Of a DNA stretch of 64,000 nucleotides, positions 28,906 through 36,322 are shown in pieces. Location: contig NZ_PCOQ01000008.1 of NCBI RefSeq assembly GCF_002975275.1, positions 124,001-188,000 on the forward strand, written 5' to 3'. The position numbers and the translations under genes are program-made. The notes beneath the pieces were generated by a model that was not told where the DNA came from, made no database searches, and saw nothing but the letters and a program-made list of their open reading frames with translations. Within the stretch, counting starts at the first letter, position 1; each line of letters begins with the position of its first letter. The DNA is from Achromobacter sp. MYb9 (GTDB taxonomy: Bacteria; Pseudomonadota; Gammaproteobacteria; Burkholderiales; Burkholderiaceae_B).

Positions 28906-31734
28906 TTATGCCGGCCGCTGTGCACTAGAGTCTTCGCCAACCAGGTCGGGCGTCACGTACAGGCCGAGCTGGGCCAATTTGTCGAGGCGAATGCCGGTCA
29001 GGTGTGCGGCACGCTGGCCACGCACGCGCTTTTCCACGTCGTCTAGGGGTTTACCGCCGGCCATGGCCACAACGCCTGATTGCATGAGCTGTTGTTTGAA
29101 GATGCGGCCGGTCTTGACTGGCAAGGCGTCGAACTTGGCACGCAAATGCGGTGCCGTGGATAGATGGTCCATTACGTGATTTGGGCGCAGGAATAGGGCC
29201 ATCTGGTCCTGCCCCTGTTCATCTATGACGCGATCAAAAGCGTAGGGAAAGGAGAACCGCCGCGCCTCAATCTCAGACAGCAGGATTTCCATGATCCAGA
29301 CCCAGGGCAGGCGCGTACCGTTGGTGTCCGCGATGTGCGTGTTCATTTCGGTGATCAAATTGTCCGCGAAGCCGCCCTGCGTCGCCTCAATGCCGGCGAA
29401 CTCGCACACAAGCAGCCAGGCAGTCATAACGGCCGCATAGTTCTCCATCATGCGCTTTGCTGTCGCGTCGCGCTCCTCCGATCGAGCGCGCCGCACGCAG
29501 CCCGCCATGCACCTGGCATGCAGATCCCGGATCCGTGCAGGCTGCTGGCCAGCCAGAAAATGCAGCCATTCCCACACAGGAAATTGAGGCAGGTCGTGGG
29601 GGATGACCGCACCTTGGCGCGCCACCGATAGAGACGTGCGGCAAAGTTTCGATTGCAGGCTTTCGACGTCGACCTCTTCGCCGGCCAGGAGAACCGGCGC
29701 GCACATCAGGTATGGCGTTAGGGTTGCGCCAACTCGGGTGAACTCAAATCGGTAGGTCGCCTGTAGCAGTCCGTCGATGTCCGACAGCACAGCCTTGGGG
29801 AGCTTGGAAAATTCATCCCAGCCGACGGGCTGCGTGGTGTAGGACACGGAGGCACGCCGGCGGTGGTCTGTCTTGAGCATCTGGCCCGATAGCACCTGAA
29901 ACGCGAGGGTTGATTGCAGACTTTCCAGCAGCTTGGATTTGCCGGAACCCTTCTCGGCCTGCATTTGTAGATGAGGGTAGAAGCCCAGAATGGCCTTGAT
30001 GTGTGCACCAAGCACCCACACCAGCGCAATCGCTGCCGCGTTGTCTTGGAATGTCGCTTGGTACGCTTCGATGACTGCTGCGGCGTTTTCGCGAGAGCCG
30101 CGCGGAAACTGCATGTTGTAGTACAGGCACTGCTTTTGCGGCTCCATGAAATAACAGTCTTTTCCCTCTAGCGCTGCCGGCTGGCCAGCACGCCAAGCCA
30201 AGCCTACGAAGTTCACCACGTCGCGCGCGCCCAGGTGGGCGGTGCGTTCGAGAACGGTAATCATGCGGGTGAACTGTTGCGGCATCCAGACCTGCCCGAA
30301 CTTCGCCCGCCACCATTCAAGGTTGTACAGGCGCTCATCGCTGACGACTTCACGTTGAAGCGCGGCGCCATGGCGCGGCACCTGAGCGCTTACGCCGAAA
30401 ACGGTCTCGGGCTGAGTATCGGGCTGACCGCTCAGCGTGGCCAAGTGGCTTTGAATCCGTAGGCGGGAAAAGCCCGCCACACGGAACGAGCACATATCCT
30501 CTAGGTCTTCTGACCGTTTGCCGTCCTCCTCGTCGCTATCCTTGAACTTGGCCACGTACTGCGTGAAATCGTCCTTGACGCGGTACCGCCAGTACACACC
30601 GAAGTCATGCCCCGGCAGAAACACGCGCCGGGTACCGTCGAGGCGCTCGGGGTCGCCGCCTCCGGGCATGCCGGGGATAAGCCACGCCTCTAGCGTGCGC
30701 AGGCGGCGGGTTAGCTCATCCTCGCCCCGCTTCGCCAGCACATCGTTAATGTCTTCGCCCTCGTCCCAATCGTGCATGTCCACCAGCAAGGAACTGATGT
30801 CTTGGGCGGTAAGGATTTCCGACAGGCGCCAGGCTGCGGCCAAGCCGGGGCGCAGCCGGCTCCGCTCGTTGATCGGGTCGGCATGATCTAGCGCGATGCG
30901 CACGTTCTTGCCGCGCAGGAATGACCAATCTATTGCCTCCACGTTGCCAGTGCCGCGAATCGCATAAGCCGCGGTGCCCGCCGGCAGATGGGCACACTCC
31001 ACTGATAGCGCGTTGATCGGGCTTTCCACGATATACACGGTATGCGCGCGTTCCAGCCGGCGCCGGTCGCTCGTCCAGCCGTGGCCCAGTTTCTCGCCCT
31101 GACATTGCGTCTTCACGCCGCCATTGAGCTGGGCGTTTTCGTATCGCAGATCGACGGCCGCCACCTGAGCGCCGCCGGCGGCGCGGACAATGAACGCCGC
31201 GCCCGGCCCGCCATGGCCAGGTTCACCGGCCGCTACCTTGTCACTGCGCCAAATGTTCCAACCGATTGCGCGCTGTTTGAGCGCGAGTCTGGCCACATCC
31301 TCGCGGACCTTGCGGCCGACCAGGTAGGCAATGACCGGCTCGGGGCTGGAAAGGCAACGATCAGCGATGTGGTCCACCATGCTTTTACGCTCGGTGGAAT
31401 TCCCGGCTTCTAGCGGCTGGGGCAGTGGCATGGGCAGGCCATACCATTGCCCGAGCAGTTTGGCGGCGTCTAGGGGCGTTTCCGCCGCATTGCAGTACAT
31501 CACCAGGTCTATGGCCGTTCCGCCCTCGGTTGTACCGCTCCAGTCCTTCCACATGCGCCCCTCTTTGAAGACCGAAACCGATGCGGTCTTGTCTGTGTGG
31601 TGCGGGCTGTGATAGTTGCCTTTCGCGCCATGGCGCTTGAGGCCCAGGCGGTCGGCCAGGTCGTGCAAGTCGATATCGCTTTTCAGGCGGTCAAACCATT
31701 TGGCCATCGCGGCATTCGGGACACGTGCTTGCAT
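28906..31734 (-). CDS. Phage DNA primase-helicase
   Basis: The 942-residue replication protein combines a CHC2-like zinc-finger fold near residues 35-80, a TOPRIM-like primase core (VYIVESPINALS near 234, IALDHADP near 280) and a C-terminal helicase ATPase with Walker A AEKGSGKSKLLE near 590-600 and an acidic Walker B VLSDIDG near 648. The zinc site looks degenerate: YHSPHH stands where CPFH is expected and no CxxC follows. The start MQARVPNAAM was chosen over an upstream in-frame ATG because it follows the previous stop by one base and has an AGAGAAG box. It ends the early operon. Confidence 0.85.
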   Translation of the reverse strand: MQARVPNAAMAKWFDRLKSDIDLHDLADRLGLKRHGAKGNYHSPHHTDKTASVSVFKEGRMWKDWSGTTEGGTAIDLVMYCNAAETPLDAAKLLGQWYGLPMPLPQPLEAGNSTERKSMVDHIADRCLSSPEPVIAYLVGRKVREDVARLALKQRAIGWNIWRSDKVAAGEPGHGGPGAAFIVRAAGGAQVAAVDLRYENAQLNGGVKTQCQGEKLGHGWTSDRRRLERAHTVYIVESPINALSVECAHLPAGTAAYAIRGTGNVEAIDWSFLRGKNVRIALDHADPINERSRLRPGLAAAWRLSEILTAQDISSLLVDMHDWDEGEDINDVLAKRGEDELTRRLRTLEAWLIPGMPGGGDPERLDGTRRVFLPGHDFGVYWRYRVKDDFTQYVAKFKDSDEEDGKRSEDLEDMCSFRVAGFSRLRIQSHLATLSGQPDTQPETVFGVSAQVPRHGAALQREVVSDERLYNLEWWRAKFGQVWMPQQFTRMITVLERTAHLGARDVVNFVGLAWRAGQPAALEGKDCYFMEPQKQCLYYNMQFPRGSRENAAAVIEAYQATFQDNAAAIALVWVLGAHIKAILGFYPHLQMQAEKGSGKSKLLESLQSTLAFQVLSGQMLKTDHRRRASVSYTTQPVGWDEFSKLPKAVLSDIDGLLQATYRFEFTRVGATLTPYLMCAPVLLAGEEVDVESLQSKLCRTSLSVARQGAVIPHDLPQFPVWEWLHFLAGQQPARIRDLHARCMAGCVRRARSEERDATAKRMMENYAAVMTAWLLVCEFAGIEATQGGFADNLITEMNTHIADTNGTRLPWVWIMEILLSEIEARRFSFPYAFDRVIDEQGQDQMALFLRPNHVMDHLSTAPHLRAKFDALPVKTGRIFKQQLMQSGVVAMAGGKPLDDVEKRVRGQRAAHLTGIRLDKLAQLGLYVTPDLVGEDSSAQRPA

Positions 31735-31735
31735 T

Positions 31736-32020
31736 TCACTTCTCTGTTTGGGGGTCGGCCCGATATGTGCCGGGCGAGGCAATCCAGGCTAGGACTTCGC
31801 GGCCTCGATAGCGCGTGCATCGACTTCCCAGCGTCAGGGGTTGCGGTGCAGTCATGGCTTTGACATGGCGATGCCATGTGGCACGGCCAATACGCACAAA
31901 GCCCGCAATGTCGTTCCATGAATAGAGGGCGTCAGGCAGGATTTGATCGGGGGCAGGCCGGCTAGGGCGCTTGGCTTTCGCCGCCGTCACGGTCAATTCG
32001 GGTGCGGGTTGACTGGTCAT
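31736..32020 (-). CDS. Small helix-turn-helix protein, AlpA-like
   Basis: The 94-residue protein holds a MerR/AlpA-type fold: ALYSWNDIAGFVRIGRATWHRHVKAM contains the HTH with a conserved Trp-His tail, and SRCTRYRGREVLAWI the wing. AlpA-like proteins act as excisionases or early regulators of integrative elements. No other excisionase is seen in this prophage, so this is a candidate. It is translationally coupled to the primase gene. Confidence 0.65.
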   Translation of the reverse strand: MTSQPAPELTVTAAKAKRPSRPAPDQILPDALYSWNDIAGFVRIGRATWHRHVKAMTAPQPLTLGSRCTRYRGREVLAWIASPGTYRADPQTEK

Positions 32021-32022
32021 TG

Positions 32023-32265
32023 CTAATCCAGGTCTGCCGCGCAGGCGCGTTTGAAGTCAGGGCGGTGCGCGGCGTTGGGTTTCGGATGGCGTTGGGGCGG
32101 CGAGGCCGGCACGCTGGCTTCTGGGTGGTGGTCGAGACAGGGGGCACCGACCAGGGCACGCGCAGTGATTTCCAAGCAACGCCTAAGAAGGGGGCATTGC
32201 AATGCCTCTTCTAGCGTGCCGCGCAGATGTGCCGCAGCGTGGGCGCGTTGAAGGTCTGCGCGCAT
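32023..32265 (-). CDS. Hypothetical protein of the early phage operon
   Basis: An 80-residue product starting MRADLQRAHAAAHLRGTLEE. It has an N-terminal helix and a proline- and His-rich tail (PPQRHPKPNAAHRPDF). No family is recognised. The start follows the upstream stop by four bases and the stop is two bases from the next start, an operon-like layout that is its main support. Confidence 0.5.
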   Translation of the reverse strand: MRADLQRAHAAAHLRGTLEEALQCPLLRRCLEITARALVGAPCLDHHPEASVPASPPQRHPKPNAAHRPDFKRACAADLD

Positions 32266-32269
32266 CAAA

Positions 32270-32503
32270 TCAGCCCAGCAGATTACGTTCGCGCAGCGTG
32301 CGCATGGCGGCAGCGTGGACGGTGCAGGCGGCGGTAAGCATGTGGCCGGAAATGACGGCGTCGCCGGCGGCGGCGGTCAAGAAAAGGGATTGCCCCGGTT
32401 CATAGGCGCCACGAACAAGGTACTCGGTTAGTTTGGCCAAGGCCTTTACCTCGTCGTCGTTCATATGGGTTTCGATGCGGGCATGCACGGGGATGGCGGG
32501 CAT
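32270..32503 (-). CDS. Hypothetical protein of the early phage operon
   Basis: A 77-residue product, MPAIPVHARIETHMNDDEV..., with a strong AAAGGAA box before the ATG. Two amphipathic helices are apparent (EVKALAKLTEYLVRGAYEPG, GHMLTAACTVHAAAMRTLRE). No known family. It is the second of a run of small minus-strand early genes. Confidence 0.6.
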   Translation of the reverse strand: MPAIPVHARIETHMNDDEVKALAKLTEYLVRGAYEPGQSLFLTAAAGDAVISGHMLTAACTVHAAAMRTLRERNLLG

Positions 32504-32584
32504 ATTTAATTCCTTTAGAAAACAGTTATCCGTGGCGGGCGCCAGAACGCCCGCCAGCAAGACGGAAACAAGGGGGGGTAGGGG

Positions 32585-32989
32585 CTAGTGGGCGCGCGCT
32601 TGGCGGGGCGCCTGTGCGGTGCCGTGGGCGTCCAGAATGACGGCAAGCTCTGCGGCTGAAATCACGCGGGTGGCGCCGGATGTTCGGTCAATGACAAACA
32701 GGGCATGGCTCGTACTGCGGTCCATGTCCAGAGTCAGGCGGCTACGGGCGCTCGATACCTCGGCGATGGCCTGCGCGGCTTGTGTGGCGGCCGTGCGCTT
32801 CGAGCAGTTGGCCACGGCCATCAGGTATGCAGTGCAGCGTTCAAGCAAGAGGTTGTCGCGGAATGCGGCGGGGCGTGTGCCGTGTGCCAACTCAACGGCC
32901 AGGAACTGATGGGCTTGGTCCGCCAGAAAATTCCGATTCCAGTTCACGGAACCACTCACAACGGAAAGGTGGGCGTTATTCGTTTTCAT
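32585..32989 (-). CDS. Hypothetical protein of the early phage operon
   Basis: A 134-residue product with no recognised domain. A helix-rich middle (YLMAVANCSKRTAATQAAQA) and a beta-like stretch HALFVIDRTSGATRVI can be seen. The first 14 bases overlap the end of the Ogr/Delta gene, implying co-transcription. Confidence 0.6.
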   Translation of the reverse strand: MKTNNAHLSVVSGSVNWNRNFLADQAHQFLAVELAHGTRPAAFRDNLLLERCTAYLMAVANCSKRTAATQAAQAIAEVSSARSRLTLDMDRSTSHALFVIDRTSGATRVISAAELAVILDAHGTAQAPRQARAH

Positions 32990-33260
32990 GGTCGAGGCTC
33001 AGTTGACGTGGATCGGAGGAAGCTGCAAGGCGTTGTCGAATGATTTCAGCCTTGGTGGACATGGGCAGATGGACATTCGGATTGGGTATCGATGCCGGCG
33101 AGACGGTGCGGACTGCTTCCAAGTGCGAAACCCACGTATGTCCGCATGTGATGTCCCGGCATTGGAAATAGAGAATTCGCATGGTGGGAGAGACGATTTC
33201 GCTCGTGCGGACCGTCGCGAACTTGTTGCAGTGAGGGCAGTGCTGGCCAAGCACATTCAT
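32976..33260 (-). CDS. ogr: Ogr/Delta-type zinc-finger late transcription activator
   Basis: The 94-residue protein matches the P2 Ogr/P4 Delta family: HCPHC, then 22 residues, CRDITC, which gives the C-x2-C-x22-C-x4-C zinc site. HTWVSHLEAVRTVSPA follows, as in Ogr. Ogr binds late promoters and contacts the alpha subunit of RNA polymerase. In P2 the gene sits next to D near attP; here it is in the early operon. The start overlaps the previous stop in an ATGA. Confidence 0.88.
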   Translation of the reverse strand: MNVLGQHCPHCNKFATVRTSEIVSPTMRILYFQCRDITCGHTWVSHLEAVRTVSPASIPNPNVHLPMSTKAEIIRQRLAASSDPRQLSLDHENE

Positions 33261-33484
33261 TTCGCACCGCCGCGACGCCGGGGGGTTGAAGCGCCGGCCG
33301 TTTCGCGCTGGTAGTCCGCTAAACCGCGCCGGTACATCAACAGGGCGAACTGTCCGGCAGACCGGGCATCGGCTTCTGCCAATGCCTTGCATTGCTCAAA
33401 TTCCAATGTGTCCATACGCAAGCCAACCATGGGGCGTTGCACTCGTTTGGGCGCTGGTCGGCGCTTGGATGGTGTATGTTGCAT
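33257..33484 (-). CDS. Hypothetical basic protein, first gene of the early operon
   Basis: A 75-residue product, MQHTPSKRRPAPKRVQ..., rich in Arg and Lys at both ends, with a helix MDTLEFEQCKALAEADARSA in the middle. It occupies the place of Cox-like control genes, directly beyond the repressor operator. No Cox similarity could be seen, so no function is given. The longer reading frame from 33541 would run into the operator and is less likely. Confidence 0.6.
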   Translation of the reverse strand: MQHTPSKRRPAPKRVQRPMVGLRMDTLEFEQCKALAEADARSAGQFALLMYRRGLADYQRETAGASTPRRRGGAK

Positions 33485-33521
33485 GGTGTGACACTCTGCT
33501 TTGTGACGTGACGCAGTGATT

Positions 33522-33541
33522 ATGCTCTCAAACGAGAGCAT
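33522..33541. promoter_or_regulatory. Repressor operator between divergent early and lysogeny genes
   Basis: ATGCTCTC-aaac-GAGAGCAT is a perfect 8+8 dyad. A partial half site, TGCACTC, lies about 14 bp further on, just before the repressor ATG. The position suits control of both the early promoter and the repressor's own promoter. Confidence 0.7.
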
Positions 33542-33563
33542 TCGTCAATAGGATTGCACTCAA

Positions 33564-33968
33564 ATGACTACATCGAACGAACGACTTGCAGAAGAACGTG
33601 CGCGGCTCGGCCATGGGCAAAGCGAATTTGCGGCGCTTGGGGGCGTGGGAAGGGGCGCGCAAGCGAACTATGAAAAGGGGCTGCGGCAGCCAGATATGGC
33701 GTACCTGGAGGCCATTTCCCGGGCTGGCGCGGACGTGCTTTACATCGTCACAGGCGCCCGCGCGCTATCTGAGCGCGACTTAGAGGCAGATCTAGAGCGT
33801 TATGGCAAAGCCTGGGAAACCCTGGAACTTGCCCTTGAAGCCGCCGGCCGTGAACTGAGCCCAGCGAAAAAGCGCAAAGCCGTTGATGCGCTGTTCAAGG
33901 CCAGCAAGGCCGAAATCGCAATCGACCAAAGCAAATTGACAGAGTTGGTCTTGCAGTTGGCGGCGTAA
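33564..33968 (+). CDS. XRE/CI-type phage repressor
   Basis: The 134-residue protein has a lambda-repressor-like HTH at the N-terminus (RLAEERARLGHGQSEFAALG, NYEKGLRQPDMAYLEAIS, followed by GADVLYIVTG), typical of P2-like prophages of Pseudomonas and Burkholderia. The C-terminal half is helical and probably mediates dimerisation. It lacks an S24 peptidase domain, so it cannot self-cleave under SOS; induction would need another protein. This fits the LexA-controlled gene near attR. Confidence 0.85.
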   Translation: MTTSNERLAEERARLGHGQSEFAALGGVGRGAQANYEKGLRQPDMAYLEAISRAGADVLYIVTGARALSERDLEADLERYGKAWETLELALEAAGRELSPAKKRKAVDALFKASKAEIAIDQSKLTELVLQLAA

Positions 33969-33999
33969 CGCGCGCGCCATTTTTATCAAGGAGAAGTCT

Positions 34000-34305
34000 G
34001 TGTTTCGTAGAGCAATGGGTCTGCTGGCCTTAGGCGTGCCGCTGGTCGCCGGCGCGGCGGGCAACTGGTACGAGGGCGGGACGCTTCACAAAGCCACGCT
34101 GAAAGAGTGGGCCGGTGCCGTGACGCAGAACAAGATGGCCACCATGGCGGATATGGTCGTTGGCGCGAAGCTTGCCAAACGCCCGATGGACGTGGTGGAA
34201 AAGTCTGTACGTGCAGCGTCGTGCATAGATGAGGTGGCCAAAGACAAAGCAAGCCAGTCTCAGGCTGTCGCAACTGTGGCCGCTATGTGCATGATGAGCG
34301 GCTAA
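34000..34305 (+). CDS. Small exported protein of the lysogeny operon
   Basis: A 101-residue product from a GTG start with a strong AAGGAG box. A signal peptide (FRRAMGLLALGVPLVAGAAG) is followed by an acidic and helical region. Two cysteines (ASCIDE, AAMCMMSG) could form a disulfide. It sits 31 bp past the repressor in the same direction, so it is probably expressed in the lysogen. Superinfection exclusion or another envelope effect is possible but not shown. Confidence 0.7.
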   Translation: MFRRAMGLLALGVPLVAGAAGNWYEGGTLHKATLKEWAGAVTQNKMATMADMVVGAKLAKRPMDVVEKSVRAASCIDEVAKDKASQSQAVATVAAMCMMSG

Positions 34306-34449
34306 CGGGGAGAGCAATACGCGTCTAAATGACGCTGCCGGGGGAGAGGCTTGGGGGGTGAAGATGCCCTCATAAGCCGGCAAGGGCTACAGGCACCGCC
34401 GGTATAGGGGTCTGTATGGAGCTGGCATTGCACAGTAGGAAGATAAGAA

Positions 34450-34743
34450 ATGCAAAAGCCTCATGACCTCGGTATGAACGTTCATTTTCTGAATCAACCC
34501 CATGACGATAAGCCGCGTAGCGATGTGCTGGGAACGCTATTCGACGCGCTGAAACAGGCGAAGGAAAAGCTCCCGGAGCGCGCGGTAGACGCCCGTTCCA
34601 TCAATGAGCAACGCATTGAGGGCGAAGGGAACATTCAACTTGCGGGGGAGACTGCGCCGCTGCAAACGATCACGGGAAACAACAATATCCAGATCGGCGC
34701 GGTGCAGCTTGTGGTTAATGTGATGATGAACATCGAACGGTAA
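34450..34743 (+). CDS. Hypothetical protein with GNNNIQ motif
   Basis: A 97-residue product with an AGGAAGA box. The C-terminal half shows two related turns, GEGNIQLAG and GNNNIQIGA, that suggest a short beta repeat. No family is recognised. It follows the exported protein after 144 bp and ends 11 bp from the convergent D gene. Confidence 0.55.
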   Translation: MQKPHDLGMNVHFLNQPHDDKPRSDVLGTLFDALKQAKEKLPERAVDARSINEQRIEGEGNIQLAGETAPLQTITGNNNIQIGAVQLVVNVMMNIER

Positions 34744-34754
34744 CGGACGCCGGG

Positions 34755-35867
34755 CTACTCCGCACCGTCACCCGCTGGCAGGTCGTCCGGGCCGCTTTCC
34801 TCGCGAGTCCGCACGTCTGCCGCTTCTGCTGTCTCCGCTTCAAACCGCGTCGTCAGGCCGCTCTCATCCAAGCTATGAGTGAGTTTGACGATGAGCCACG
34901 TCATTTCATTAATGGGGCTCTTGACGGTCGGAAGCAAAACCTTTGTTTGCGGCGACAGATCGGGCCGGCCGTATGCAAGGGACATTTCAAGGTTCGCCAC
35001 GCCTCGCTGTAGCCGTTGCCATTCCGCCCGCGCATTGTCCAAAGCGTCGGCCTCGCTTGCGAACACGGTTCGCAGCGTCTTCGCGTTTCCGATAGCGCCC
35101 GCGACTACCTTTCGCTGCACAGATGATCCCTTGTCCTGCCAGAGTGCGCGCACGCCTGTATACGTGTCGCGGTCAGCCATGTGGAACCTGATGCGGTCGC
35201 CATCGCGGCGGGTCAGCTTCAGCGTGGGCATGTCCTTGCCGCTGGCAGTCTGGCCGCGCTCGGTCGGCACGAACAAGAGCTTGCCATCCTTGATCGTGGC
35301 TACGGCGTCGTACCGTTTGCCGATACGGTTCAGGAAAGCAACGTCAGATTCGTTCGTTTGGTCGATGTGCTGGAGCTTCACGTTTGCGAAGCGCTGGCCG
35401 ACGACGGCGGTTAGCTGATGCGCCTTGGCCACGGTCTCTACAATTTCCCGGATCGTCTGTTTGTGAAAGCTGCGCTCGGTGCGCGTGCGCAAGGCCGACT
35501 TCATATCGGCGCTTCGCGCGCGCAATGTGATGGTGTCGGGCGGGCCTTCAAACGCGACTTCATCAACGACGAACGTTCCCTTGTCCACCAGGCCGGTGCT
35601 GGCCCAGCCTAGGCTAAGACGGATGGTTGCGCCGCGCGCAGGCAGCGCTAGCTTGCCATCGTGGTCGGACAGTTCGATGTCCAACTGATCCGCCTCATCG
35701 CTTCGGCATTCCGTCAACGTGAGCTTCATCAAGCGCGGCAGCATTTTGCCGGTCACGTCCTGGCCGGCCACCACTACGCGCCACAGCGGGCGCGGATACG
35801 AGCTGGCGCCGCCTGTTAAAGAGTCCGCCGAAGCGGCGAGGGCTGCGAACGACACTACAGGCTCCAA
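34755..35867 (-). CDS. D: Phage late control protein GpD (tail/baseplate hub)
   Basis: The 370-residue protein resembles P2 gpD, a baseplate hub component related to VgrG/gp27. PRPLWRVVVAGQDVTGKMLP at the start, DELELSD-like EADQLDIELSDHDGKL, and VKLQHIDQTNESDVAFLNRI are typical. It is the last gene of the late tail operon. Its start overlaps the end of the U gene by 13 bp. Confidence 0.92.
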   Translation of the reverse strand: MEPVVSFAALAASADSLTGGASSYPRPLWRVVVAGQDVTGKMLPRLMKLTLTECRSDEADQLDIELSDHDGKLALPARGATIRLSLGWASTGLVDKGTFVVDEVAFEGPPDTITLRARSADMKSALRTRTERSFHKQTIREIVETVAKAHQLTAVVGQRFANVKLQHIDQTNESDVAFLNRIGKRYDAVATIKDGKLLFVPTERGQTASGKDMPTLKLTRRDGDRIRFHMADRDTYTGVRALWQDKGSSVQRKVVAGAIGNAKTLRTVFASEADALDNARAEWQRLQRGVANLEMSLAYGRPDLSPQTKVLLPTVKSPINEMTWLIVKLTHSLDESGLTTRFEAETAEAADVRTREESGPDDLPAGDGAE

Positions 35868-36310
35868 TCCAGAATGGAACTGTCCATGCGTCCGATGGGC
35901 AGCTTCAAATCGTCCAGCAGGGTGCGGGCCTGGTCATCACTTACCGACTTTAGGGAGATGCTGAAATCGACGCGTTGCGACTGCCCGTTAAAGAAAAACT
36001 CGCTATGGTCTTCGTCGATCTTATCGATGATGTGCGGCCCGTACACGGTGCCGCTGCCGTCCACCAGGATGTAAGCCTTGCCGGTGTCCGCCATGCGGCG
36101 CAGCAGCGCTAGCGCGCCGGCTGAGCCGGCTATCTCGGGAATCAAAACGCCGGAAAGGGTGGTGCTGTCCTCGCCGCGCCCCACGAATTGATATCCCGGC
36201 GCCGCGCCCATGCGGCTGTTCGACGCATGCCGCCAGTCGGTCGAGCGCCGCAGGGCCTGATAGGCGAGGGTGGGAAGGCTGAAAACGAACATGCCCAGGG
36301 CCATCATCAT
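35855..36310 (-). CDS. U: Tail protein GpU
   Basis: The 151-residue protein matches P2 gpU: MFVFSLPTLAYQALRRSTDW at the start and GTVYGPHIIDKIDEDHSEFF. GpU is a tail terminator-like component. Two further in-frame Met codons follow the first, so the exact start could be up to 6 residues later. It lies between T and D, as in P2. Confidence 0.92.
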   Translation of the reverse strand: MMMALGMFVFSLPTLAYQALRRSTDWRHASNSRMGAAPGYQFVGRGEDSTTLSGVLIPEIAGSAGALALLRRMADTGKAYILVDGSGTVYGPHIIDKIDEDHSEFFFNGQSQRVDFSISLKSVSDDQARTLLDDLKLPIGRMDSSILDWSL

Positions 36311-36322
36311 GGCGGGGTCTCC

